Below are positions 1 through 6,084 of a stretch of 11,395 nucleotides of DNA, piece by piece. Position numbers and translations under genes: made by a program. The stretch is from Caldifarciminota bacterium (lineage in GTDB: Bacteria > Hydrothermota > Tepidihabitantia > Tepidihabitantales > Tepidihabitantaceae): NCBI GenBank assembly GCA_016935295.1, contig JAFGRF010000278.1:1-11395 (forward strand), read 5' to 3'. Numbering within the stretch: position 1 is the stretch's first letter; every line of letters starts with the position of its first letter. The notes below the pieces were generated by a model. It was not told the origin of the DNA. It did no database searches and was given only the letters and a program-made list of their open reading frames with translations.

Positions 1-129
1 GCCCTGCCTGACATGCTGGCCAGGGAGACCGGCGTGAGGGTCGTGTCCTTGAATCCGCTTGAGGCCGCGGGCGGCTACATCGCCGCGCTGGGCGCGAGCG
101 CCAGGGCGCTCGCAGACGCTTTGAGGTGA
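1..129 (+). CDS. Probable metal ABC transporter substrate-binding protein (ZnuA/TroA-like), C-terminal 42 residues only
   Basis: An open frame enters from the left edge and ends in TGA at 127-129. The visible tail reads LARETGVRVVSLNPL, then GGYIAAL, then RALADALR. This matches the usual C-terminus of cluster A-I solute-binding proteins of zinc/manganese ABC transporters: a conserved 'A-E-T-G' helix, a strand leading to 'L-D/N-P-L', a Tyr-containing helix, and a final helix ending 'AL'. Such proteins capture Zn(II) or Mn(II) outside the inner membrane and hand it to the permease. The metal ligands lie in the missing part, so the substrate cannot be told. The SIMPL gene starts 46 bp downstream on the same strand with its own Shine-Dalgarno, so the two may be co-transcribed. 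The family call rests on a short tail and is an inference. Confidence 0.55.
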   Translation, partial: ALPDMLARETGVRVVSLNPLEAAGGYIAALGASARALADALR

Positions 130-175
130 AAGAAGCTACGGACCGGACGGTCGAAATCAGCGAGAGGAGACAGGA

Positions 176-883
176 ATGAGAAATGTGATATTGGTGTTCT
201 TGGCTCTGTTCACGGCCGCATCGGCGGCAGCGTCGGTCAAGCCGACGAGAACTCTTGCCGTGACCGGCACGGCAGAGGTTTCGGTGAAACCCGATATCTG
301 CTACATCAGCTTCGGGGTCGAGACTTTCAACAAGAAGAGCGCGCGGGAGGCGTATCGCATCAACTCCGAGGTGATGACTACACTGAGCGCGTCCGTCCTC
401 GCCACCGGCATCGAAGCGAAGGACGTCCAGACTTCAGGTTTCTCGGTTGCTCCGCAGTACCACTACGACAACGACAACCGCCGGCGGGTCTTCGACGGCT
501 ACCGTGTCTATCATTCGCTGGACGTGAATGTGCGCGAACTCAACCAGGCCTCGGCGGTGCTCGATGCCGGGATGGATGCCGGCGCCACGCAGGTCAATCA
601 CGTCACCTTTGCGGTCGAGAATCCCAAGAAGCACACCTCCAATGCACGGGTCGAGGCCGTGAGAGCCGCCCATGCCAAGGCGCTGACCATGGCCGACCTG
701 GCCGGCGTCAGGCTGGGCAAGCCCATCAGCATCAGTGAGAACGAACCGGGCGGGTGGGGCCAGTACTACGCGCAGGCGAACGTCGCGGTTGACCGCGCGG
801 CGAGCCCCGAGGAATCGGCCGGCCTGCAGCCGGGCGAGTTCAAGCTGACGCGCACCGTTTACATAACGTACGAGATAGAATAG
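176..883 (+). CDS. SIMPL (DUF541) domain secreted protein
   Basis: A 235-residue protein of the SIMPL/DUF541 family (YggE-like). Family members are periplasmic or surface proteins linked to oxidative-stress tolerance; their biochemical activity is not settled. The N-terminus is a signal peptide: basic MR, a hydrophobic stretch to about residue 16, and small residues AASAAAS for cleavage near 17-20. The mature part starts with the family strand LAVTGTAEVSVKPD (27-40). It continues with the long helix containing N63 and M67, the DVQTSGFSVAPQYHY strand (83-97), GYRVYHSLDVNV (108-119), and a closing AR-EAVRAAHAKA helix (157-169) followed by GVRLGKPISISE. Length is normal for the family. The ATG at 176 is preceded by AGAGGAG at a 6-nt gap. 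It lies 46 bp after the metal-binding-protein tail. The stop codon is followed at once by a GC palindrome (883-892) and then by heptamer repeats. Confidence 0.9.
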   Translation: MRNVILVFLALFTAASAAASVKPTRTLAVTGTAEVSVKPDICYISFGVETFNKKSAREAYRINSEVMTTLSASVLATGIEAKDVQTSGFSVAPQYHYDNDNRRRVFDGYRVYHSLDVNVRELNQASAVLDAGMDAGATQVNHVTFAVENPKKHTSNARVEAVRAAHAKALTMADLAGVRLGKPISISENEPGGWGQYYAQANVAVDRAASPEESAGLQPGEFKLTRTVYITYEIE

Positions 884-900
884 CCGCGCGGCCGCCGGGC

Positions 901-949
901 GAAGCTAGAAACCAGAAGCTAGAGGCTGGAAGCCAGAACGCCGGAGAGG
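901..949 (+). repeat. Degenerate heptanucleotide tandem array, consensus GAAGCYA
   Basis: Seven head-to-tail units of 7 nt start 17 bp after the SIMPL stop codon. Units at 901 and 915 are identical (GAAGCTA). The unit at 929 differs from them by one base (GAAGCCA) and the unit at 908 has one mismatch to consensus. The unit at 922 has two mismatches, and the units at 936 and 943 are increasingly decayed. There is no open reading frame of note. The array is in the gap between two converging genes, so it is unlikely to be a promoter. Confidence 0.7.
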
Positions 950-966
950 GCACTCAGCCTAAGTCG

Positions 967-1001
967 GAAAGCAGAAACCGGAAGGCAGAGCGCAGAGCTT
1001 C
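967..1001 (+). repeat. Second GAARSCA heptamer array, out of phase with the first
   Basis: Five 7-nt units at 967, 974, 981, 988 and 995 each begin GAA or GAG, and most end CA or CG. They resemble the array at 901 but are shifted by 3 nt relative to its grid. A 17-nt non-repetitive spacer (950-966) separates the two. The units are more diverged than in the first array, as expected for an older copy or a relaxed motif. Confidence 0.55.
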
Positions 1002-1010
1002 CGGATTCGA

Positions 1011-1045
1011 CCCCTCGCCCCTGGGCCCTAACCCCTAGCCCCTTT
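1011..1045 (+). repeat. C-rich heptamer array (CCCCTNR); G-quadruplex motif on minus strand
   Basis: Five exact-register 7-nt units begin at 1011, 1018, 1025, 1032 and 1039. Four start CCCCT and the middle one GCCCT; only the last two bases vary otherwise. On the minus strand this gives five runs of three to four G separated by 3-4 nt loops, which satisfies the usual G3+N1-7 G-quadruplex pattern. The nitroreductase on the minus strand reads into the array, and its TAG stop (1028-1030) is formed by the repeat itself, so its mRNA would carry the G-rich strand. Read on the minus strand the unit is GGGGCTA-like, close to the GAAGCTA unit on the plus strand nearby. Confidence 0.75.
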
Positions 1046-1717
1046 CTTTTGGGGCAAGCGGCCGACCGGCATGATGTAGAGCGGCTCCTCATTTTCAGGC
1101 AGCCGGGTGACCAGCCGGACGGCGTCGTCGTGGAAGGCGGCGATGCCGCAGGTGCCGAGACCGAGCGAGGCGCACTGGAGGTAGACGTTCTCGGCCGAGT
1201 GGCCGAGGTCCATACAGACGTAGCGCCGGCGGCCGCGCTCGCCGTACTTGGCGGTGTTGCGGCTGAACACGGCGGAGTAGACAAGCGATGCGGGCGCGTC
1301 CTGGACCATGGTCTGCCCGAGTGCGGCATGGCAGAGCCACTGGCGCCGGTCGCCGGCGAGCACATCTAACAGGTCGTGAGGTCCGGGACGATACCGGTAG
1401 ATTCCCGGTTCGAGCCCGGTGACCGCGCCCGCCACCAGGTACAATTCGAGCGGGTAGAGCGCGCCGGCTGAGGGCGCGGCCCTGAACCCGCCGCCCAATT
1501 CCGGGATGCCGGGCAGCGGCTGCGTGATACCGTACGCGGCCCAGAGCAGTTGCGATACCTCGGCGAGGGTGAGCGGGTCGTCCGCGTACCGGCGGACCGA
1601 GCGGCGTTCGGCCAGCGCTTGATCGACCGATAGCGTGCCGGCGCAGGCGGGCGGCGGCAGTTTGACCGCACGAGCGCTCGGTGGCGAAAAAGGGGAAAGT
1701 CCCTCGGAGCAGCTCAT
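1028..1717 (-). CDS. SagB-type nitroreductase family protein (FMN-dependent dehydrogenase)
   Basis: A 229-residue protein of the nitroreductase superfamily, SagB/ThcOx branch. These are FMN enzymes. SagB-type members oxidise azoline rings in peptide natural products, but many stand-alone copies have no known substrate. Family marks are RRSVRRY (38-44, FMN phosphate-binding Arg), PSAGALYPLE (82-91), VFSRNTAKYGERGRRRY (150-166), DLGHSAENVYL (170-180) and GLGTCGIAAF (186-195), ending in EPLYIMPVGRLP. I chose the ATG at 1717. The same frame stays open further upstream, but that part overlaps the GlmL gene and has the composition of a shadow frame. No good Shine-Dalgarno precedes 1717; initiation is probably coupled to translation from upstream (see the 16-codon frame at 1714-1764). 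No YcaO cyclodehydratase or precursor peptide is visible nearby, so a role in azole-peptide synthesis is not supported. The stop codon lies inside a C-rich heptamer array. Confidence 0.85.
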   Translation of the reverse strand: MSCSEGLSPFSPPSARAVKLPPPACAGTLSVDQALAERRSVRRYADDPLTLAEVSQLLWAAYGITQPLPGIPELGGGFRAAPSAGALYPLELYLVAGAVTGLEPGIYRYRPGPHDLLDVLAGDRRQWLCHAALGQTMVQDAPASLVYSAVFSRNTAKYGERGRRRYVCMDLGHSAENVYLQCASLGLGTCGIAAFHDDAVRLVTRLPENEEPLYIMPVGRLPQKKGARG

Positions 1718-1764
1718 TGGATTCGCTGCGGGACAGGCCCCATTTTCCCGGGCATTTCGGTCAT
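1714..1764 (-). CDS. 16-codon linking ORF between GlmL-like gene and nitroreductase (tentative)
   Basis: An ATG at 1764-1762 overlaps the GlmL stop codon as ATGA. The frame runs 16 codons, with three Met codons (residues 1, 4 and 8), and its TGA (1716-1714) overlaps the nitroreductase ATG as a second ATGA. A GAAGGG stretch sits just 5' of the ATG but only about 2 nt away. The arrangement would let ribosomes pass from gene to gene by termination-reinitiation. Alternatively it is the original N-terminus of the nitroreductase displaced by a frameshift, or chance. No homology is recognised. Confidence 0.25.
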   Translation of the reverse strand: MTEMPGKMGPVPQRIQ

Positions 1765-4292
1765 GTCCCTTCGCGCTGGTCGGGCAGGATGATCTGGGGG
1801 CGGCGGACGCCGACGCGGAGCTGGGTCGTGCCGTCGAGCAGCGCCAGCCGGCCCTCGTGCTCGGCCAGCCTGGTTCGAACTTCATCGGACAGCTTCTGTT
1901 CTCCGAATCCCTCAAGGACTACGATGGTGAATGGCGGAAACGGCTCGATGATCTCCTGCATGTTGACGCCGGCGCAGATGATGCCGGACGCGTTCAGTTC
2001 TTTCGCCTGGGTTATGGTCACGCTGTCGGCGAAGTCGCGGACCACCACCTTGCCGGCCGCGACCGCTGAGAAGGTCAGCGTGCCGGCGGTCTCGCCGCCC
2101 GAGCCCCACACGCCGGAAATCACGGTACCGCCTGACACCACCGTGCACCCGTGTTCGGAGACGCTCTCCACGGTTCCGGGCAGCCAGGCTTTGACCTCGA
2201 GTTCCTCGAGCAGGGGTTCGATCAGCACGATGCCGAAGTGCTTGTCAATCCGATTGACCTTGCCCCGGACCGGCGAGGCAGAGGCCCTGAAGTCACCCTT
2301 CGCCAGGATTGCGGCCAGCCATTGCCCGCGGTCGACTTCGTCACCGGTTCTCACTCTCAGGTGGGGGGCGAGATCGACCGGTTCGACGTCGAGTTCCTTG
2401 GCGACCTGGACGGCGGTGAACTCGCGCGCTTCCTCGGGCCTCTCCCGCAGGAAGAGGGTCCCGCCCGGCAGCAGCTTCTCGACCCGGCCGGCAACCGGTG
2501 ACCGGAATGTCTTGCCCGTGACCCGGCGCGGAGTGCGGGCGACGACGTCACCGATGCCGACTTCGTCGCCGATATGCTTCACAAGGTACTTCTCGACATC
2601 GGCGGCCGGAACCGCGAGTTCCTGCGCGACGTGCAGAAAGAAAGGCCGCAGGAACTGGCGCACACTGCGGGCAACCAGCGTTTCGGTGTTCATTGCCTGT
2701 CCCGGGCTAACGAAGACCTGGCCGGGGATGACGAGTTCGCGCCGCAGCCGGATTTCGCCACGCGTCATTGCCGGCCGAGTTTCGGCCACATCGGCCGCGC
2801 GCGGGGGCGGGACGTACCCGGCGTGCGGCCTCCCTGTCGCGCGGTCGAGTTTCACCATCCCGAGCCGCTGGGCCAACTCGACCGCGAGCCCCGGATTGAC
2901 CTGGGCGAGCGCGCCAAGGTGGGGGAACATGAACTCGCTGTCCAAGGCCAGCTCGACTCCGTCGGCCGGGGAGAGGGCGTCGAGCAGCACCGTGCTTGCC
3001 GCCGGCCGTGGCGAATGGGAGAGGATGCCACCGCTGCCGATGAGCAGGTCGCACTCGGTGTACGTGAACCGGGTCGCGGGCCGCGGCTTCATGCGCGGCC
3101 CCTTGAGCAGGTCGTCGAGGTCGACGCGCACCGGACCGGCCTCCTGCTTCACACCGTCGCGCAGTTTCAGGTGCTGGCGCACCGCCTCCCGGATGGCGAC
3201 CACCGCCGCTGCCCACTCCGAGAGCATCTCGTCCGGCGTGCGCGCCAGCCGGGTCGGGTGGACGTACTTGTTGCCGATGAGGTTCCACATGGCGGCATCG
3301 GAGAGATGCGGGTGGTAGAGCTCGCGCATCGGGCTGATGCCGGCCAGCTTGGCGACGTTCAGGATGCTGTAGCTCAAACCGAGGTTGGCGCTGACCGTGC
3401 GGAATACGTCGCCGGTGCGGGCGGTGAAGACGTCAGTCGTCGCGCCTCCGATGTCCACGGCCAGGATCCGGTGTCCGGTGGCGGTCGCCAGCCGTTTGAG
3501 AATGGAGCCGAACGCGGCCGGGGTCGGCACTATCGGGGCCGCTACCCATTGTTTGAGCTTTTCGTAGCCCGGGGCCTGCGACATCACGTGGTCCATGAAG
3601 AGCTCGTGAATTGCAGCCCGGGCCGGTTCGAGGTTCTCGGTCTCGAGTTCGGGACGGAGATTGGGCACGGCCCGGAACAGGAACCCGTCGCCGAGCGCCT
3701 CACGCACGTGGTCGGCGGCGCGGGTGTTGCCGGCGTAGATGACCGGCATGCGGGCGGAGGGGTTCAGTTTGGGGCGCAGCCCGGCCTCGACCAGGAGCTC
3801 GGCCAGGAACACCGGCGCCGATACGGCGTCACCCTCGAAGCCGCCGGCGACAAGGACCATGTCCGGGCGCAGGCGTTTCAGGTCCTCGATTCTGCGGTAG
3901 GGAGTGCGGCCGTCGTCCATCGAAATACAATCGAGCACGATAGCGCCGGCGCCGAGCGCGGCGCGGTGCGCGGTACCGGCGGTGAGATTGTACACGAGGC
4001 CGGTTACGACCATGGCCAGCCCGCCACCGGCGCTCGATGTTGTGAGATAGGGAACCGCGGGCGCATCGTCGCGCACCAGGGTCCGGCCGGTCAGTTGCTC
4101 AAGCCCGCGCAGAGCGGCCAGCACGCCCACCGTAACGTCCTCGTGCGGCTTCTCGACGGTCGTCGGCGTCTCGTAGCGGAAGCTCTGCCAGGCGCCAGCC
4201 TGTCTCAGAAAGAGCAGCGCCTTGGTCGTGGTGCTGCCGACGTCGGTTATGCAGAACTCAGACGGGTCCGGTGGGAATGATGTAGCGCGCAT
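1761..4292 (-). CDS. glmL: MutL/GlmL-family ASKHA ATPase fused to a C-terminal barrel-sandwich-like region
   Basis: An 843-residue protein. Residues 12-482 are a complete GlmL/MutL protein, the ASKHA-fold ATPase encoded with the B12-dependent glutamate mutase in clostridia and thought to act as its chaperone or reactivase. Visible motifs are TDVGSTTTK (phosphate-1, 17-25), TSSAGGGLAMVV (85-96), VAGGFEGD (148-155), VIYAGNTRA (184-192), AVDIGGATTDV (278-288) and LLIGSGGILSHSP (416-428). Typical GlmL proteins end here at about 460 residues. The remaining 360 residues contain segments resembling biotinyl/RnfC-type barrel sandwiches (SPVAGRV near 598, SPVRGKV near 673, PGTVESVSEHGCTVVSGG near 705-722) and end in a strongly conserved-looking TIVVLEGFGE...RRPQIILP. 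I recall a similar C-terminal module as a separate Chloroflexi protein, but cannot check this. The start at ATG 4292 is favoured over the in-frame GTG at 4298 because GGAGG (4298-4302) lies 5 nt upstream. No mutase or B12 gene is in the window. Localisation is cytosolic. Confidence 0.85.
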   Translation of the reverse strand: MRATSFPPDPSEFCITDVGSTTTKALLFLRQAGAWQSFRYETPTTVEKPHEDVTVGVLAALRGLEQLTGRTLVRDDAPAVPYLTTSSAGGGLAMVVTGLVYNLTAGTAHRAALGAGAIVLDCISMDDGRTPYRRIEDLKRLRPDMVLVAGGFEGDAVSAPVFLAELLVEAGLRPKLNPSARMPVIYAGNTRAADHVREALGDGFLFRAVPNLRPELETENLEPARAAIHELFMDHVMSQAPGYEKLKQWVAAPIVPTPAAFGSILKRLATATGHRILAVDIGGATTDVFTARTGDVFRTVSANLGLSYSILNVAKLAGISPMRELYHPHLSDAAMWNLIGNKYVHPTRLARTPDEMLSEWAAAVVAIREAVRQHLKLRDGVKQEAGPVRVDLDDLLKGPRMKPRPATRFTYTECDLLIGSGGILSHSPRPAASTVLLDALSPADGVELALDSEFMFPHLGALAQVNPGLAVELAQRLGMVKLDRATGRPHAGYVPPPRAADVAETRPAMTRGEIRLRRELVIPGQVFVSPGQAMNTETLVARSVRQFLRPFFLHVAQELAVPAADVEKYLVKHIGDEVGIGDVVARTPRRVTGKTFRSPVAGRVEKLLPGGTLFLRERPEEAREFTAVQVAKELDVEPVDLAPHLRVRTGDEVDRGQWLAAILAKGDFRASASPVRGKVNRIDKHFGIVLIEPLLEELEVKAWLPGTVESVSEHGCTVVSGGTVISGVWGSGGETAGTLTFSAVAAGKVVVRDFADSVTITQAKELNASGIICAGVNMQEIIEPFPPFTIVVLEGFGEQKLSDEVRTRLAEHEGRLALLDGTTQLRVGVRRPQIILPDQREGT

Positions 4293-4307
4293 GCACACCT
4301 CCGTTCC

Positions 4308-4335
4308 AGTATCAGCCGGCGGCGCTTGCTGTCAA
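4308..4335 (-). promoter_or_regulatory. Candidate sigma-70-type promoter of the GlmL-nitroreductase operon
   Basis: On the minus strand a perfect TTGACA (4330-4335) is followed after 16 bp by GATACT (4308-4313). The -35 box lies inside an interrupted hairpin: CGGCGG (4317-4322) pairs with CCGCCG (4339-4344), and GCTGT (4328-4332) with ACAGC (4335-4339). That hairpin could be a regulator site or the terminator-like stem of the membrane protein gene upstream. The predicted transcription start (about 4301) would fall at the edge of the Shine-Dalgarno, which is oddly close and lowers confidence. Confidence 0.35.
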
Positions 4336-4365
4336 CAGCCGCCGTTGCGTGGCGGGCGACCCGGC

Positions 4366-4971
4366 CTAGGCCGAGGCAGGCGAACGGAGGAACCGGTGGA
4401 GCAGTATGGCTCCGGCGAACGTCATGACCAATCCGACTGCACCGGTGAGGATGGCCAGCCTGACCAGCATGTCCGATCCCAGCAGGTAGCCGGCGGCAAC
4501 CGCCAAAGCCGATACCCCGATGTAGAAAAGGAACCGGCGCGACCGGTACCACCAGCTGAGTAACACCAGCAGGCCCGCACCGCCGAGCGCGGCCCAGACC
4601 GGGGCGTGCTCGAACAGCGGGCGCAGGACGCGGATTCCGGCCAATGCAGTCAGCAAGAACACGACTAGACCCAGCACCGCGAAGACGGTCAGCACTATCG
4701 TCGCGAACCGCACTTCCCGTGTGGGCTTGTAGTCAGGGCAGCCGAGCCGCGGGTAGGTCAGCCGTTTTCTCGTCGGCTCGAAGTAGAGCGGGATGAAGAT
4801 CGGGACGATGGCGGCGAACACGGCCGGATTGCCCATGACCCGCCAGCCCGCGAATGCCAGGGCCGTCGTCAGCAGCAGCGCTATGCCGGCGAACAGGTCG
4901 AGCAGCCCGTCTTGGTTGATGGCCGTCCTGAGCCTTGCTTCGGCGTCGGCGGTTGGATTGCTTTGAGTCAT
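4366..4971 (-). CDS. Six-helix integral membrane protein, function unknown
   Basis: A 201-residue hydrophobic protein with about six predicted transmembrane segments: roughly 23-42, 48-64, 88-110, 124-141, 147-165 and 169-192. The N-terminal 20 residues are polar. The loop after helix 2 carries EPTRKRLTYPRLG (65-77). This resembles a 'R-x-T-Y-P-R-x-G' signature that I recall from small uncharacterised membrane proteins starting with a 'DGLxDLxxG' helix (here DGLLDLFAG, 21-29). I cannot assign a transport or enzymatic role. The ATG at 4971 has GGAG 8 nt upstream, and its first bases overlap the stop of a 36-codon ORF (ATGA). With the TrmB-type regulator just upstream on the same strand, it may be the regulator's target and be expressed from the same promoter. 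Confidence 0.75.
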   Translation of the reverse strand: MTQSNPTADAEARLRTAINQDGLLDLFAGIALLLTTALAFAGWRVMGNPAVFAAIVPIFIPLYFEPTRKRLTYPRLGCPDYKPTREVRFATIVLTVFAVLGLVVFLLTALAGIRVLRPLFEHAPVWAALGGAGLLVLLSWWYRSRRFLFYIGVSALAVAAGYLLGSDMLVRLAILTGAVGLVMTFAGAILLHRFLRSPASA

Positions 4972-5078
4972 CGCCGCGACTCCGGTCTTGGTGCCTTGTG
5001 GGCGCCGGGTTCATCAGCCTGCTTGCCGCGGTCATCCGGTTCAAACCACGGCCATCTCTGGAATGGCAAGCAGATCAT
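4968..5078 (-). CDS. Small 36-residue ORF with strong ribosome binding site, coupled to membrane protein
   Basis: This small frame starts at ATG 5078-5076, directly after the TrmB-type gene's TAG (5080-5082). AGGAGG (5086-5091), extended 5' by A residues, sits 7 nt from the ATG: the best Shine-Dalgarno in the window, and one with no other gene to serve. It encodes the last Lys/Arg codons of the regulator. The peptide begins MICLPFQRWPWFEPDD and becomes very polar and Arg/Pro-rich. It has no membrane segment or known motif. Its TGA (4970-4968) overlaps the membrane protein's ATG (4971-4969) as ATGA. It may be a real small protein or a leader that carries ribosomes to the membrane-protein start. 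No homology is recognised. Confidence 0.5.
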   Translation of the reverse strand: MICLPFQRWPWFEPDDRGKQADEPGAHKAPRPESRR

Positions 5079-5079
5079 G

Positions 5080-5982
5080 CTATCTCCTCCTTTTCTTTCG
5101 GTCGGTCCGGGATGCCGGCTTGGGATGAATCAACCAGGCATCCGGTATTCCACTGACAAACGTCTCGAATTTCATGTAGCGCTGGGCCAGCCGCCTGAAC
5201 TCGTGGTCGATCGCCCGGCCGTCCTTGCCTTGCTGTGCCATGGCTGCGAGCCGAGTCAGGATGAACTCGCTGACCATGCCGTTGAAGTCGAGCATCCCCA
5301 GATACGGGTTGCGGCACCAGGACGCCGCGAAGAGCCCGGCTCCGTCTTTCTTGAGGAACGCCTGGACCGATTCCGAGCAGTCGGCCACGACGTTGAGCCA
5401 GTCGCCGTTCCAGATCTTGAGCTGGGGCGCCCCGGCTGAGGCCTCGATGACGTCACAGCCGGGAACGGAAATCGGGGCGTAGGGCTTGATGAAGACATCG
5501 ACGCCCCGGCGCGCCGCGGAGTGAGCCTCCTTTGCCAGTTCGCCGAGGGGTCCGGGGAAGGCGTCGATCAGGACGAGCCGCTTGGCATCGGCGACCATGG
5601 TCCGGCATCGCTCGTACACCTGTTCGACGGTGGCGAGCCGGAAGATACCGTGCTCAACCGACTCAACCGCCACATCGGTCAGTGATTCTTCGATCTCCTT
5701 CTGTTGCGCGTCGAGGTGCCGGCGTCTGGTGTTCAGGTACTCACTGATGGGCAATGCGGCGTAGGTCTTGCTCCCCGAGCTCTCGTCGACGACGACCGCG
5801 CCCTTGGCCAGCAGCGCGTCGAGCGCCTTGTAGGTGTTGGGCGGGGGCTTGCCGATGAGCTGCGCCACCCGGTAGGCGGTGGCGCCGGGCTCGCGGAGCA
5901 GCGCGACGTAGGCCGAAGCTTCGAGCCCGGTCAGCCCGACTCCGGCCAGCAGACTCTCGGCGCGACGGTTCTGGTTCTTCAC
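5080..5982 (-). CDS. TrmB-family transcriptional regulator
   Basis: A 300-residue regulator. Residues 12-65 form a TrmB-type winged helix-turn-helix (GLTGLEASAYVALL, ATAYRVAQLIGKPPPNTYKALDALLAKGAVVV). Next come a charged helix likely to dimerise (about 80-108, RRRHLDAQQKEIEESL) and a C-terminal phospholipase-D-like sensing domain (about 115-245) of the sort that binds small effectors in this family. The tail is very basic (RKKRRR). I prefer the GTG start at 5982 because GGAGG (5988-5992) is exactly 5 nt upstream. An ATG at 5994 and a TTG at 6006 are in frame, but the ATG overlaps that Shine-Dalgarno and neither has one of its own. A perfect inverted repeat overlaps the promoter, pointing to autoregulation. 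Downstream on the same strand are the 36-codon ORF and the membrane protein. The effector is unknown; many TrmB proteins sense sugars, but nothing here identifies one. Confidence 0.85.
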   Translation of the reverse strand: MKNQNRRAESLLAGVGLTGLEASAYVALLREPGATAYRVAQLIGKPPPNTYKALDALLAKGAVVVDESSGSKTYAALPISEYLNTRRRHLDAQQKEIEESLTDVAVESVEHGIFRLATVEQVYERCRTMVADAKRLVLIDAFPGPLGELAKEAHSAARRGVDVFIKPYAPISVPGCDVIEASAGAPQLKIWNGDWLNVVADCSESVQAFLKKDGAGLFAASWCRNPYLGMLDFNGMVSEFILTRLAAMAQQGKDGRAIDHEFRRLAQRYMKFETFVSGIPDAWLIHPKPASRTDRKKRRR

Positions 5983-5994
5983 TCGAGCCTCCAT

Positions 5995-6017
5995 ATTGTT
6001 AGTCAAACACTAACAAT
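5995..6017 (-). promoter_or_regulatory. Perfect 9-bp inverted repeat, probable TrmB-type operator
   Basis: The arms ATTGTTAGT (5995-6003) and ACTAACAAT (6009-6017) are perfect reverse complements around a 5-bp centre. The site is markedly AT-rich against its GC-rich surroundings. It covers the predicted -10 box and transcription start of the TrmB-type gene and ends 12 bp before its GTG. Its symmetry fits a dimeric regulator, most simply the product of the adjacent gene repressing itself. Confidence 0.7.
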
Positions 6018-6034
6018 GTGACGCCCGCTGTCAA
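6007..6034 (-). promoter_or_regulatory. Candidate promoter of the TrmB-type regulator
   Basis: On the minus strand TTGACA (6029-6034) is followed after 16 bp by TAGTGT (6007-6012), which keeps the most conserved T, A and final T of a -10 box. Transcription would start near 6000 and give an 18-nt leader containing the GGAGG. The -10 box lies inside the perfect inverted repeat, so a protein bound there would block RNA polymerase. Confidence 0.5.
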
Positions 6035-6063
6035 GCATTTGTTTCAACGGGGTGCGGATTCGA

Positions 6064-6080
6064 CGCCGGCGGAGCCGGCG
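6064..6080 (-). terminator. GC hairpin just after arsC stop, possible terminator without T-tract
   Basis: CGCCGGC (6064-6070) and GCCGGCG (6074-6080) form a perfect 7-bp GC stem with a 3-nt loop, 4 bp after the ArsC stop codon. No run of T follows on the minus strand, so it is not a classical intrinsic terminator. It may still cause termination or protect the 3' end. Confidence 0.35.
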
Positions 6081-6084
6081 GCGG

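Noticed and set aside
1718..1915. Extended N-terminus for the nitroreductase
   Set aside because: The extra 66 residues overlap GlmL coding sequence, are Ser/Pro/Arg-rich and match nothing in the family; the domain begins after residue 20 of the shorter form.
1681..3318. 545-codon open frame on the plus strand
   Set aside because: It lies antisense to the GlmL-like gene, is Ser/Arg/Thr-rich with no recognisable fold, and is explained by GC-rich codon usage on the other strand.
2574..4280. 568-codon open frame on the plus strand
   Set aside because: It is another antisense shadow of the GlmL-like gene, with His/Arg/Gly-rich composition and no motif.
1028..4292. Azole-peptide biosynthetic cluster because of the SagB-type protein
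   Set aside because: No YcaO protein, E1-like partner, precursor peptide or exporter is seen; the neighbour is a GlmL-family ATPase.
5983..6006. TTG or ATG starts for the TrmB-type regulator
   Set aside because: These lie in the operator or on top of the GGAGG that is correctly spaced for the GTG at 5982.
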